Counted from the first letter of the stretch, positions 1 to 8,183 are shown. The stretch is 36,271 nucleotides of DNA from Devosia sp. (GCA_026126125.1 JAHCJW010000015.1:1-36271), one strand, 5' to 3'. The notes: a model not told the origin generated them from the sequence alone. Made by a program: numbers and translations.

Positions 1-4
1 GCTC

Positions 5-1927
5 TTACGCGCTCTCCTTGATGCGCACGGGAGAAGCCAGCAGGCGCAAACCGTTCAGCACCACCAGCACGGTCCCCCCCTCATGGCCGATCACCGCCAG
101 TGGCAGCGGCAGATCGAAGAACAGCCCGCCCGTGACCAGAACCAGCATCGCACCGATGGCGAATGTCAGGTTCTGTCGAATGATGGAGGCTGTCTTGCGG
201 GCCAGATCATGCGCAGCGGCCAGCCGCTCCATGTCCTCGGACAAGAGCGCAACGTCAGCCGCCTGAAGGGCGACGTCCGATCCGGCCGCACCCATGGCGA
301 TGCCGACATCGGCACGCGCCAGCGCTGCCGCATCGTTCACGCCGTCGCCGACAAAGGCGACCTTGCCAGTGCTCGCCAGCTCGCCAACCATGCGCACTTT
401 GTCTTCCGGCAGCATGTCGGCATGAACATTTTCAGCAGCCAGGCCCAGCGCCTCGCCGACACGCAAGGCGACCGGGCGGCGGTCCCCGGTCATCATCACG
501 ATCTTCTTGATCCCTCGATGGGCCAGAGCCGCAAGCGCCGCTCTGGAGGTCGCGCGGACCTGATCGGCGATGCTGACGGCGCCCAGAACCTGGGAGCCCA
601 GTCCGAGATAGATGATGGTCTGAGATGTTTCAGAAAGGCTGCTCAGTGCCGGATGGTCGAGAGAGGCGTTCATTTGCGCAGCCAGTCGCGGATTGCCGGC
701 CCAGAGCTGACCTTGCGCATGGCGGCCAACAATGCCGGCACTGGGCCGGTTGCTGACGTCATCGACCTGGGCAAACGCGATGCCGCGCTCGCTGACCTCC
801 CGCCGGATCGCTTCGGCGCTATGATGTTCTGATTGGGCTTCAAGCCCGGCGAGCAGCGAGAGAAAGCGCGCTTCATCGCCATCAAGCGCAACCACACCGG
901 TGACCGCCGCCCGCCCGGTGGTCAGAGTGCCGGTCTTGTCGAAAGCGAATATATCCACCGCCGCCAGCGTTTCGAGCGCCGCGCCGCCCTTGAACAATAC
1001 TCCGCTGCGAGCCGCAGCCGAGAGGGCAGACAAGATCGCAGCTGGCACCGAGATCACGATCGCGCAGGGGCTGGCGGCCACCAGCAGCGTCGCCGACCGA
1101 TACAGCGCTTCAGCCCAGGCCCGGCCCAGCCCGTAAAAAACCATGAACGCCAGCACGGCGCCAACGAGGACCGCAATAGTGTAGCGCTGGCCGAACCAGG
1201 CGCTGAACCGCTCGGAGGGCGCCTTGGCCGCCTGCGCCTGGGTCACCAGGGCGATCATTCGCGCAACCGTGCTTTCGGCAAGCGCCTTGGTCACCTCGAC
1301 CTCGACCACGCCGTCAAGATTGACGGTTGCCTCGAAAACCGGCGCGCCGGGGTCTTTGCTGACCGGCATGGACTCGCCGGTAATGCTGGCTTCATCGATG
1401 GCGCTATGGCCATTGACGATCGTCCCATCGGCGGGCACGCGGGCTCCGGGCCGAAGGATGACGATATCGCCCACCCGAAGCTGGCTCGCCGGGATTTCCT
1501 CGACGGCTCCATCGGCACTCTTGCGCAGTGCCGTTTCGGGCCGAAGCGCCATCAGGGCTTCGATGGCGCGCCGCGCCCGGCCCAGTGCACGTTCTTCAAG
1601 GGTGGTGGACAGGCTGAACAAGGTCAGCAGCACAGCGCCTTCGAACGGCGCGCCTACGGCCGCGGCCGCGACAGCCGCCACGACCATGAGCAGATCGATG
1701 TCCAGAACCCGCTCCTGCCACAAAGCCCTGAGCGCGCGCTGCGCGGCGGGAAAACCGCCTGCCAGATAAACCAGAGCCATACCCGGAACGGAAACCAGGG
1801 CCGGCAAGGCGCTTTCCAAAGGCAACAGACCGGCAATCGCCAGTACCATTCCCAGAACTGTCAGCCCGGTCAGAACAAGAGGAAGATCTGGCGCGGGGGA
1901 AAAGGATTTGTGAGTATCATCGAGCAT
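5..1927 (-). CDS. P1B-4-type heavy-metal efflux ATPase (CoaT/CtpD-like)
   Basis: A 640-residue P-type ATPase of the inner membrane that would pump a transition metal out of the cytosol using ATP. Visible motifs: TGES actuator loop (residues 183-186), SPC in the metal-binding helix (286-288), DKTGT phosphorylation site (330-334), GDGVND hinge (527-532) and HEGGT followed by NGLRLL in the last helices (615-630). In known families SPC plus HEGG(G/T) marks the P1B-4 subgroup (Co2+, also Zn2+/Fe2+), rather than the CPC of Zn/Cd/Pb or Cu pumps. There is no N-terminal HMA or Cys/His metal domain, also typical of P1B-4. The ATG at 1925-1927 is preceded by AGGA and GAGG elements. The stop lies 5 bp from the window edge, so downstream partners are unseen. 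The metal is inferred, not shown. Confidence 0.93.
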   Translation of the reverse strand: MLDDTHKSFSPAPDLPLVLTGLTVLGMVLAIAGLLPLESALPALVSVPGMALVYLAGGFPAAQRALRALWQERVLDIDLLMVVAAVAAAAVGAPFEGAVLLTLFSLSTTLEERALGRARRAIEALMALRPETALRKSADGAVEEIPASQLRVGDIVILRPGARVPADGTIVNGHSAIDEASITGESMPVSKDPGAPVFEATVNLDGVVEVEVTKALAESTVARMIALVTQAQAAKAPSERFSAWFGQRYTIAVLVGAVLAFMVFYGLGRAWAEALYRSATLLVAASPCAIVISVPAAILSALSAAARSGVLFKGGAALETLAAVDIFAFDKTGTLTTGRAAVTGVVALDGDEARFLSLLAGLEAQSEHHSAEAIRREVSERGIAFAQVDDVSNRPSAGIVGRHAQGQLWAGNPRLAAQMNASLDHPALSSLSETSQTIIYLGLGSQVLGAVSIADQVRATSRAALAALAHRGIKKIVMMTGDRRPVALRVGEALGLAAENVHADMLPEDKVRMVGELASTGKVAFVGDGVNDAAALARADVGIAMGAAGSDVALQAADVALLSEDMERLAAAHDLARKTASIIRQNLTFAIGAMLVLVTGGLFFDLPLPLAVIGHEGGTVLVVLNGLRLLASPVRIKESA

Positions 1928-1956
1928 TCCTGATCTTACCTCGCAAGTGCCGCTGC

Positions 1957-1972
1957 CATAAAGATTTTTATG
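1957..1972. promoter_or_regulatory. AT-rich palindrome upstream of the metal ATPase
   Basis: CATAAAGATTTTTATG is a near-perfect inverted repeat (6-bp arms, 4-bp centre) in an otherwise GC-rich region, 30 bp upstream of the ATPase start codon. Its position fits an operator for a metal-sensing repressor or an AT-rich promoter core. No regulator gene is adjacent in the window, so the assignment is tentative. Confidence 0.35.
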
Positions 1973-1978
1973 GATGCT

Positions 1979-2084
1979 AGAGCATGTCTTCCAAAAGTGG
2001 CCCAGGTTTCGAGATAAGACATGCGCCAGAACAAGGAGCCAAAGCGCCGGGCGCGAAGCTCAAACATCGCGACACGCTTTAAAA
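1979..2084. repeat. Palindromic intergenic repeat element, copy 1 (complete)
   Basis: The element has two hairpins in series. The first has perfect 9-bp arms, GCATGTCTT (1982-1990) and AAGACATGC (2016-2024). The second has AAAGCG (2041-2046) and CGCTTT (2075-2080) as outer arms. A related, partial copy lies at 27911-27950: over the first 37 positions (1981-2017 against 27911-27947) 30 bases match without gaps. The wording resembles a family of short dispersed repeats I recall between genes in Hyphomicrobiales. It sits between two minus-strand transcription units and does not look coding. Confidence 0.6.
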
Positions 2085-2130
2085 GGCGAGCCGCAAGCTT
2101 GGGACCACTCCTCGAGAAAAGCCGGCCGCC

Positions 2131-2164
2131 AAAAAACAAGGCCCGCACTTGCATGCGGGCCTTG
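2131..2164 (-). terminator. Intrinsic terminator of rpmJ
   Basis: An 11-bp perfect stem (2137-2147 with 2154-2164, core CAAGGCCCGC / GCGGGCCTTG) closes a 6-nt loop. On the minus strand it is followed directly by six T residues (2136-2131). It begins 24 bp after the rpmJ stop codon. Confidence 0.9.
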
Positions 2165-2188
2165 TGATCAGTCTCTCGGCAGGATCGC

Positions 2189-2314
2189 TTAGCCCTGACG
2201 GGCCTTGAAGCGCTTGTCCACCTTGTTGATGATATACACGCGCCCGCGACGGCGGACGAGCTTGTTCGCGCGGTGGCGCGTCATCAACGCCTTCAGCGAG
2301 TTGGTGATCTTCAT
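2189..2314 (-). CDS. rpmJ: 50S ribosomal protein L36
   Basis: A 41-residue basic protein beginning [15 protein letters not shown] and ending [10 protein letters not shown]. This is the form of bL36 usual in Alphaproteobacteria, in which some of the zinc-ribbon cysteines of other L36 proteins are absent; no Cys is present here. It is a structural protein of the large ribosomal subunit that contacts 23S rRNA. The ATG (2312-2314) follows a GAGGAAAAGACG ribosome-binding sequence. The gene is monocistronic, framed by its own sigma-70-type promoter (2370-2398), a leader hairpin (2341-2356) and an intrinsic terminator (2131-2164). Confidence 0.97.
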   Translation of the reverse strand: MKITNSLKALMTRHRANKLVRRRGRVYIINKVDKRFKARQG

Positions 2315-2340
2315 CGTCTTTTCCTCAAGTCAAACAAAAG

Positions 2341-2356
2341 GGGCGCCGAGGCGCCC
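2341..2356 (-). promoter_or_regulatory. Leader hairpin with T-rich tail in the rpmJ 5' UTR
   Basis: GGGCGCC and GGCGCCC arms (2341-2347, 2350-2356) form a tight stem. On the minus strand it is followed by CTTTTGTTTG, giving a terminator-like shape. It lies between the predicted transcription start (about 2363) and the rpmJ ribosome-binding site, so it could act as an attenuator or as a 5'-end stabiliser. Confidence 0.5.
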
Positions 2357-2369
2357 GAAAACTGCGATC

Positions 2370-2398
2370 TACATAGGGAAATTGCCCCCCGCTGTCAA
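2370..2398 (-). promoter_or_regulatory. Sigma-70-type promoter of rpmJ
   Basis: On the minus strand TTGACA (2398-2393) is separated by exactly 17 bp from TATGTA (2375-2370). This is a near-consensus housekeeping promoter about 55 bp upstream of the rpmJ start codon. Confidence 0.85.
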
Positions 2399-2500
2399 CG
2401 AGAACCGCGCAAGAGTTTTCATCATTCCCCATCACGGCACGACGCCAGTTAACCCCCGAGTGAGGCTTGCCTCCTATGATTGCGACGCCAAGGCGGGGGG

Positions 2501-3022
2501 ATGGACATGGCACAAGGCCCAATCGTCAAACACGGCGTTCTGATTGCCGATCCTGAATTCCACATGGCGTCGCTGATCGCCGCCATGTTGCGCGGTTTCG
2601 GCCACCAGATGGTAAGTGAAGTCAGCGATCTACGCCAATTGCGCAGCGCGCTGACCCTGCGCAGCTTCAGCCTGATCATTCTCGATGGCGGACTGGGCTT
2701 GCGCGGGCCGCTCGACACCGTGCGGCAGATGCGCACCGCCGCCGAGCATCCGAACCGCTTCACCCCGGTCATCATGACCTCCGCCGCGCCCGATGCCCAA
2801 CTGATCGCCAGGGCCCGCGACGCCGGAGTGACCGAATTCCTCCGCAAGCCGTTTTCGGCCACCGATCTGCAGGCCCGAATCGCCAGCCTCGACCTCAAGC
2901 CGCGCAATTTCGTCGAGGCCCCCGATTACGCCGGGCCGGACCGCCGCCGACGGCAACTCGATATCGGCGCCGCCGAGCAAAGAACGGAAGCGCAAGACAC
3001 GAAGAATTTGCCGGGAAACTGA
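2501..3022 (+). CDS. Single-domain response regulator (CheY-like receiver) with GPDRRR tail
   Basis: A 173-residue receiver-domain protein. Likely active-site residues are D17 (only one residue of the usual acidic pair is evident), phosphoacceptor D62 in LIILDGG, T93 in MTSA and K116 in LRKPF. The domain spans about residues 12-132. The rest is a polar tail containing YAGPDRRRR, a motif seen in many small alphaproteobacterial receivers. There is no DNA-binding or enzymatic output domain, so it probably acts by protein contact or as a phosphate relay. The ATG at 2501 directly follows an AAGGCGGGGGG purine run; the ATG at 2507 (two residues shorter) is better spaced from it and equally possible. 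No histidine kinase is nearby. Confidence 0.85.
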   Translation: MDMAQGPIVKHGVLIADPEFHMASLIAAMLRGFGHQMVSEVSDLRQLRSALTLRSFSLIILDGGLGLRGPLDTVRQMRTAAEHPNRFTPVIMTSAAPDAQLIARARDAGVTEFLRKPFSATDLQARIASLDLKPRNFVEAPDYAGPDRRRRQLDIGAAEQRTEAQDTKNLPGN

Positions 3023-3100
3023 ACCTGGCTACCCGCCCGCCCCTCAGGCCTGTGGGGGATTTAAGCCTGTCCTGGATGCCCCTCCTTCCCACGAGTCATT

Positions 3101-3167
3101 CCCGCGAAAACGGAAACCTCTGTTGGGAGGAAGAGCCGGGAGAAACGCCGGTCCCCGCTTTCGTGGC
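3101..3167. repeat. Imperfect inverted repeat in the gap before the PfkB gene
   Basis: The 219-bp gap 3023-3241 holds no convincing gene. It contains an imperfect inverted repeat, CCCGCGAAAACGGAAACC (3101-3118) against a sequence whose complement reads GCCACGAAAGCGGGGACC (3150-3167). It looks like a dispersed intergenic palindrome lying between the convergent response-regulator and kinase genes. Any termination role is a guess. Confidence 0.4.
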
Positions 3168-3241
3168 ACTGCCGGTTCTCTCGCCCCCTCGCCCTTAGGG
3201 GAGACGGGAAAGGAGGCGGCTCCATGCCAAATCCGACGCCC

Positions 3242-4144
3242 CTAGCGCGCCAGGAGGGCTTCGACCGCTTCCCGATCGGGGGAGCCCAGCCGGCCGCCGA
3301 AAATCGTGCATTTGAGCGCTGCCGCGGCGTTGGCGAAATGGACGGCATCCTCTATCGACCGCTTCTCGGCAAGAGCCAGCGTGAAGGCGCCGTGGAACAC
3401 ATCGCCGGCGGCAAGCGTATCGACGGCCACCACGGAGGGCGGTCGAGCGTGGCACACCTCGCGCTTGTCAAACCAATAGCAACCCTCCGCTCCGGCGGTA
3501 ATGGCGACAAAGCCGGGAAAGCCGCGGGCGAGGACCATCAGCGCGGCTGCCACGTCATCTTGCCCCGAAAGCTGCTTGGCGGCCGGCTCGGAAAACACGG
3601 AATGGCTCGCCAAACCCGCCAGTTCGTTCAGGACCTCCAGCGGGCCAATATCGCCATCCAGAACGCCGATCTTTCCGGCATCCCGGGCCAGCGCCAAAAG
3701 CCTGGCCGCCGCTTCGGGCCAGCGAATATCGACCTGCACCGCGTCGGCACTTGTGATTAGCGCATCCGGGATCCAGCTCGGATCGGCGCCAAGCCCATGG
3801 TCATAATAAGGCACGACCAGTCGCTCGCCCTCTTTATCAACGATGACGGCGCTGAGCGGGGTGGGAACACCGGCGAACCGGCGGACCTGGCCGCAATCGA
3901 CTCCCTCGGCCTCGACATCGGCCAGAAACCTGTCGCCATTCTGGTCATCACCGATACGTGCGATGAGGGTAGCGCGACCACCCAGGCGGGCCGCGGCAAT
4001 GGCGGCGCTCGTCGCCATGCCATGAGCGGCCTGCACCAGCCGCCTCGGCAGGATCTTGCCGGCACCCACGGGAAGCGCATCCACCGAAAAGATCATGTCG
4101 AGCGTGGCCGAGCCAGCAAAGACGAGGTGGGGAGAAGCGGCCAT
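3242..4144 (-). CDS. PfkB/ribokinase-family sugar or sugar-acid kinase
   Basis: A 300-residue cytosolic kinase of the PfkB fold. The N-terminal GSATLDM segment matches the substrate-side strand of the family. The C-terminal signature reads DTLAAGDVFHGAF (residues 242-254), with D248 as the expected catalytic base; the usual DTxGAGD has Ala in place of the first Gly. It is the last gene of the operon that starts with the tripartite transporter. Next to a DapA-like aldolase, a 2-keto-3-deoxy-sugar-acid kinase is a reasonable guess, but the substrate cannot be read from sequence. I prefer the ATG at 4144. A GTG at 4195 would add 17 residues and has a GGGGAGGGG tract 12 nt upstream, so the start is not settled. 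Confidence 0.82.
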   Translation of the reverse strand: MAASPHLVFAGSATLDMIFSVDALPVGAGKILPRRLVQAAHGMATSAAIAAARLGGRATLIARIGDDQNGDRFLADVEAEGVDCGQVRRFAGVPTPLSAVIVDKEGERLVVPYYDHGLGADPSWIPDALITSADAVQVDIRWPEAAARLLALARDAGKIGVLDGDIGPLEVLNELAGLASHSVFSEPAAKQLSGQDDVAAALMVLARGFPGFVAITAGAEGCYWFDKREVCHARPPSVVAVDTLAAGDVFHGAFTLALAEKRSIEDAVHFANAAAALKCTIFGGRLGSPDREAVEALLAR

Positions 4145-4251
4145 TTCGAAAGAACTCAGGCTTGTGCGGCGAAAGGGAGATGAGAGAAGCGGCACGGATT
4201 CACCGCGCCCCTCCCCTCGTCAACCCATATATCGATTACCGGCGTTTCGGC

Positions 4252-5130
4252 TCAGGCCGGCTTGCCATACTTGGCGTTCAACCCTTCGATCAGCGCCAGG
4301 GTGGCGGCGTCGGGCAGTCCGACGGCCATGCGGGCGTGACCAGCCGGGATGCCCTGCAGCCGCAGGCCGGTCTTGAGCCGTTCGATATCGCCGAGCAGCC
4401 CATCGACGGTTGCATTGACATCGTCCTGCAGCGCCGAGCGATCTTCGGTACCGGCGGCAATCGCTGCCGCCATAGCGACGAAAGGCTCGGGATAGACCGA
4501 GGCGATGCCGGAAATGACGCCATTTGCGCCCACCTGATCCAGCCGGCCGATTTCGCGGTCGGAACCGGTCAGGACCAGGAAATCCTCCGGCAGGAGCTTG
4601 CGATATTCACCAACGGTTTCGAGCGTCTCGCCGCTGATCTTGACGCCGATGATATTGGGCAGCTTCGCCAGCTCAGCCATCAGCGCCGGCGACACGGTGA
4701 CGCCGGTGCGGGCCGTGAAGATATAGACATAGACGCCCAGGCCGTCAGAGAGCTCCGACACGCGACCGTAGAACTGGCGGAGCGCATCATCGGTGGATGG
4801 CAGGAAATAAGGCGTGATCGCCGCGATATATTTCGCCCCTTCGCCGCGCGCCTGATGGATCAGCCGCTCGACCTGATGCAGGCTGGGCGCACCGACATGA
4901 ACCACCACCTGCTTGTCGCCCAGAAGATCGAGGCTGAGGCGGGTCAGCGCCTTGTGTTCCTCGATCGAAAGCGAGGGGAACTCGCCGGTCGTCCCGAGGA
5001 CGAAGGCGCCATCGACGCCCGAGGCGGCGCATTTGCGCAGTATGGCCGTGTTGCCCTCGCGGGAAATCTCGCCGTCCTCCCCGAAAGCAACGGGCAATGC
5101 GGTCAGGATAATGGGCTTGTTTGCAGTCAT
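4252..5130 (-). CDS. DapA/N-acetylneuraminate-lyase family aldolase or dehydratase
   Basis: A 292-residue (beta/alpha)8-barrel class I aldolase-family protein. The pyruvate-binding GTTGE motif is at residues 46-50, the Schiff-base lysine is K164 in IIGVKIS, and the catalytic tyrosine is probably Y136. The usual YNxP around that tyrosine is YIFT here, arguing against a true lysine-biosynthetic DapA. The family includes 2-keto-3-deoxygluconate aldolase, 5-keto-4-deoxyglucarate dehydratase and 4-hydroxy-2-oxoglutarate aldolase. Placed 17 bp after the transporter gene and before a PfkB kinase, it most likely acts on the imported acid or a keto-deoxy intermediate. The Shine-Dalgarno sequence is weak, suggesting coupling to the upstream gene. 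Confidence 0.85.
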   Translation of the reverse strand: MTANKPIILTALPVAFGEDGEISREGNTAILRKCAASGVDGAFVLGTTGEFPSLSIEEHKALTRLSLDLLGDKQVVVHVGAPSLHQVERLIHQARGEGAKYIAAITPYFLPSTDDALRQFYGRVSELSDGLGVYVYIFTARTGVTVSPALMAELAKLPNIIGVKISGETLETVGEYRKLLPEDFLVLTGSDREIGRLDQVGANGVISGIASVYPEPFVAMAAAIAAGTEDRSALQDDVNATVDGLLGDIERLKTGLRLQGIPAGHARMAVGLPDAATLALIEGLNAKYGKPA

Positions 5131-5147
5131 TTCATACTTTCAGGACG

Positions 5148-6644
5148 TTAGAGCGGTGCCTTGGCTTGCCGGGCACGCCGACGGGCGAGGATGGGAGCGG
5201 ACAGGGCGACGACAATCGCAATGCATGCCAAAGTCAGCAAAGTCGCTGAAATCGGCTTGTTGACGAGGCCCGCCGGGCCATCGATGAGCAGCGAACGGCG
5301 CAAGTTGGATTCCGCCAGCGGCCCCAGAATAAGCCCCAGAACGATGGGGCTGGCCGGTATGCCGCACCGCTTGAGCACCAGGCCGATCACACCGAAGATC
5401 AACATGATGCTGACGGTGAACATATTGTTGGTCGTCGCATAGGTGCCGACCAGACAGAAGACCAGAACCGTGGTCCAGATATAGTGGACCGGCATGTCGA
5501 GGAGCTTCACCATCATCGGCATGCGCACCAGGTTGATGGCAAGCGTGATCATCGTCGCCAGCACCATCAGCGCGGTGATGGTGACAACCAGGCTAGGCTG
5601 GTTGACGAACAGGCTCGGCCCGGGCTGAATCCCCCAGACGATCATCGAGCCAATCATCACCGCCATCACCGAATCGCCCGGAATGCCGAGCGCCATTGTG
5701 GTGGTCAGCGATCCGCCCAGAGTGGCGCTCGACGCGGTATCGGCCGCCGCGATGCCTTCGATATTACCCTTGCCGAAACTGGCCTTGGTCTTGGACGCCG
5801 CCTTGGCGCGGTCCCAGCCGAGAAGGCCGGCGATATCGCCGCCCGCTCCCGGAATGATCCCGACCACGAGCCCGACCAGGGCGGCAATCCCCGTGGGCTT
5901 GGCGATGCGCTTATACTCGTCCTTTGTCGGCCACCAGCGCCCGAGGGCGGAGATCGGTTTGACCTCGTGCGGGCGATGGGTGAGCAACTGGTCCAATAGT
6001 TCAGCAATGCCGAAAAGACCGATGATCACGGCGATGAAGTCGAGCCCGCTATTGAGATCGCGAATGCCGAAGGTGAAGCGCGCATCGCCGGTGATCGGGT
6101 CACGTCCGATGGTGGCGATGAACAGACCGATGACACCGGCGAGCAGTCCCTTGGCGATGGATTTGGACGAGATCGAGATCATGATGGTCATGGCCAGGAT
6201 CACGACCGCGAACATCTCGCTCGGACCGAATTTGAGCGCCAATTGCGCCAATGGCACCGAAGCGGTGGAAAACAGCACCATGCTGGCGATGATGCCGATG
6301 GCCGAGACCAGCGCCGAGACGATGAGCGCCAGGCCCGCCTGGCCGTTCTTGGCCATGGGATAGCCGTCGAACGTGGTGGCGATGGAGGCGGGCGTGCCCG
6401 GCGTATTGATGAGGATCGAAGGGATACGATCGCCGAAATTGGCCGCGACATAGATCGTCAGCAATACGGCCAGGCCCTGCACGGGCTCCAGCGTCATAGT
6501 GAAGCTCGAGGCCAGAGCCACAGCCATGGTCGCGGTAATTCCTGGGAACATGCCGACCAGCATGCCGATGATGACGCCTGCGCCGATGCAGAGCATGACC
6601 GTCGGCTCGAGGATAGCCATTATGCCATCGATGAAAGGGCTCAT
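5148..6644 (-). CDS. tctA: Tripartite tricarboxylate transporter, large permease TctA
   Basis: About 498 residues and strongly hydrophobic throughout, fitting the roughly 12-helix TctA permease. The conserved glycine/proline-rich region GMLVGMFPGITATMAVAL lies near the N-terminus, and GIIPGAGGDIAGLLGWD begins the matching second-half repeat. TctA forms the channel that moves the ligand delivered by TctC across the inner membrane using an ion gradient. The start MSPFIDGIMAIL was chosen because its ATG (6642-6644) overlaps the tctB stop as ATGA. An upstream in-frame extension exists but runs into tctB and is not protein-like. The ligand is unknown; members carry citrate, tartrate, aromatic acids and other carboxylates. 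Confidence 0.93.
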   Translation of the reverse strand: MSPFIDGIMAILEPTVMLCIGAGVIIGMLVGMFPGITATMAVALASSFTMTLEPVQGLAVLLTIYVAANFGDRIPSILINTPGTPASIATTFDGYPMAKNGQAGLALIVSALVSAIGIIASMVLFSTASVPLAQLALKFGPSEMFAVVILAMTIMISISSKSIAKGLLAGVIGLFIATIGRDPITGDARFTFGIRDLNSGLDFIAVIIGLFGIAELLDQLLTHRPHEVKPISALGRWWPTKDEYKRIAKPTGIAALVGLVVGIIPGAGGDIAGLLGWDRAKAASKTKASFGKGNIEGIAAADTASSATLGGSLTTTMALGIPGDSVMAVMIGSMIVWGIQPGPSLFVNQPSLVVTITALMVLATMITLAINLVRMPMMVKLLDMPVHYIWTTVLVFCLVGTYATTNNMFTVSIMLIFGVIGLVLKRCGIPASPIVLGLILGPLAESNLRRSLLIDGPAGLVNKPISATLLTLACIAIVVALSAPILARRRARQAKAPL

Positions 6645-7174
6645 AGCGGCACCTTGAGCAGAATTTGAAACAGGCCGTAGATGAACGCCGTGGTTACGAG
6701 CGGGAAGATGATGAGGCCCTTCCAGCTTCGCAATCCGAACAGCCACAACAGGGCGACGAGATAGAGCGCCGTTGCGACCAGATAGCCGGTTGTCCACCAG
6801 GCAAAGACATAGAGCGCGCTCAGCGCCAGCGCCGAGAGCATCCGCACCCAGCCGTCGCGATGGCTGCTTTCCAGATCATCGCGCCGCACGGTTTGCGCGA
6901 AAATGGAGAAGCACAGCAGGACGGTCGACAAGGCGATGGCGGCACTCGAAAGCAGCGTCGGCCACCATTTGGGATCCAGACCCCCACCGCCCATGCGCAG
7001 ATGGATATTGCGCGAGAGCACGAGCGCCAGCAGCGCGAGGGCCAGGGCGACGGACGCCGTGGCGATCTCCATGCGGCGCGAGGGCGATGCCGGCTGGTGC
7101 TCGTCACCGGCCGGTTCGTCCGGCAGCGCCTTAACGCCGCCGGACGATGCCGCGAGCTTTTCTTGCTCGGCCAT
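6641..7174 (-). CDS. tctB: Tripartite tricarboxylate transporter, small subunit TctB
   Basis: A 177-residue membrane protein with a polar N-terminal stretch of about 30 residues followed by four hydrophobic segments (beginning around ATASVALALALLALVL, and further ones to the C-terminus). This is the usual layout of the poorly conserved TctB subunit. It begins 4 bp after the tctC stop and ends in an ATGA overlap with tctA, so all three subunits should be made from one mRNA. TctB is required for uptake in studied systems, but its mechanism is not understood. Confidence 0.9.
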   Translation of the reverse strand: MAEQEKLAASSGGVKALPDEPAGDEHQPASPSRRMEIATASVALALALLALVLSRNIHLRMGGGGLDPKWWPTLLSSAAIALSTVLLCFSIFAQTVRRDDLESSHRDGWVRMLSALALSALYVFAWWTTGYLVATALYLVALLWLFGLRSWKGLIIFPLVTTAFIYGLFQILLKVPL

Positions 7175-7178
7175 TCGC

Positions 7179-8117
7179 TTAGTTCAGCACTTCGTCATAG
7201 CGTGCGGATTCGGCGGCCACGAAGGCCTCCCAATCGGCGCCGCTCTTGTACTGGGGCAGAATGCCAGCCGGGGTCACCGCCTCGAGGAAAGCGTCGGAAG
7301 CGGCGGCCTTGCGGATCGATTCTTCCAGAATGGCGCGAACGTCATCGGGGATACCGGCCGGACCATAGATGCCGCCCCAGGCGCCGAACTGCAGATCGAA
7401 ACCCTGCTCGGCGGCAGTCTGCACGCCCGGGAAGCGCGGATGGGCTTCATCGGCGAAGATGGCGAGAACCTTGAGCGTGCCATCGGCGAAGGCGGTTGCG
7501 GTTTCACCGGCACCGGCGGTCACCGCGTCGACGTGATTGCCGAGAGCGGCAGCGACGGCGGGCGCCCCGCCGTCAAACGGCACCGGGGTGATCTGCGCAC
7601 CGGTCATCTTGGCGAGGGTGAAAGCGGTTGCGGCGAAAGCCGAGGCAGCGCCCGAATTGGACACCGACAATTCCTTGGTCTTGGCAGCCTCGATGAATTC
7701 GGCGAGGTTGCTGTAGGGGCTGTTGGCGGCCACGGCGAGCACGACCGGGCTGTTCATAACCTGACCGAGATAGGTGTAGTCCGAACGATCGAAATCATAG
7801 CCGATATGCTCGGCAATGGCGAACTCGACCGGACCGAAGCCGATCGTATAACCATCGGCAGGCTGCTCGGCCACATGGGCGAAAGCGACGGTGCCCGAGG
7901 CGCCGGGGCGGTTCTCAACGATGACGCTGACGCCCAGATCCTTTTCGATTTCCGCCGCAATGGCGCGCGAGGTGCGGTCCGAGGCGCCGCCGGCTGCCGC
8001 CTGCACGACAAAGGTGATGTCCTTGGACGGGAAAGCGTCCTGGGCAAAGGCCGCGCCGGCAGCGACGAGGCTGATGATCGAAACGGCAGCGATGGTCTTG
8101 ATGAAGGGGGAATTCAT
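7179..8117 (-). CDS. tctC: Tripartite tricarboxylate transporter, periplasmic binding protein TctC
   Basis: A 312-residue extracytoplasmic solute receptor. A signal peptide covers about residues 1-25 (MNSPFIKTIAAVSII..., cleavage after AFA). The mature protein opens with FPSKDITFVVQAAAGGASD and contains VIVENRPGASGT, both hallmarks of the TctC/Bug family, which bind carboxylates through water-bridged contacts. It is the first structural gene of the operon, 66 bp downstream of the GntR regulator gene. A GGGAGAGAGAGAGACC ribosome-binding tract precedes the ATG. The binding-protein-first order agrees with its need for higher expression. Confidence 0.93.
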   Translation of the reverse strand: MNSPFIKTIAAVSIISLVAAGAAFAQDAFPSKDITFVVQAAAGGASDRTSRAIAAEIEKDLGVSVIVENRPGASGTVAFAHVAEQPADGYTIGFGPVEFAIAEHIGYDFDRSDYTYLGQVMNSPVVLAVAANSPYSNLAEFIEAAKTKELSVSNSGAASAFAATAFTLAKMTGAQITPVPFDGGAPAVAAALGNHVDAVTAGAGETATAFADGTLKVLAIFADEAHPRFPGVQTAAEQGFDLQFGAWGGIYGPAGIPDDVRAILEESIRKAAASDAFLEAVTPAGILPQYKSGADWEAFVAAESARYDEVLN

Positions 8118-8183
8118 GGTCTCTCTCTCTCCCAGTGATTGTTGTGGTTGTTGATAGATGTGGCGTGAAATCCTTTCGGGACG

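Noticed and set aside
833-1933. Open frame of 366 codons on the plus strand opposite the metal ATPase
   Set aside because: Shadow of the ATPase gene with Arg/Gln/Gly-rich composition and no recognisable motif.
1936-2154. 72-codon minus-strand frame between the ATPase and rpmJ
   Set aside because: It lies across the palindromic repeat and the rpmJ terminator; no ribosome-binding site or family match.
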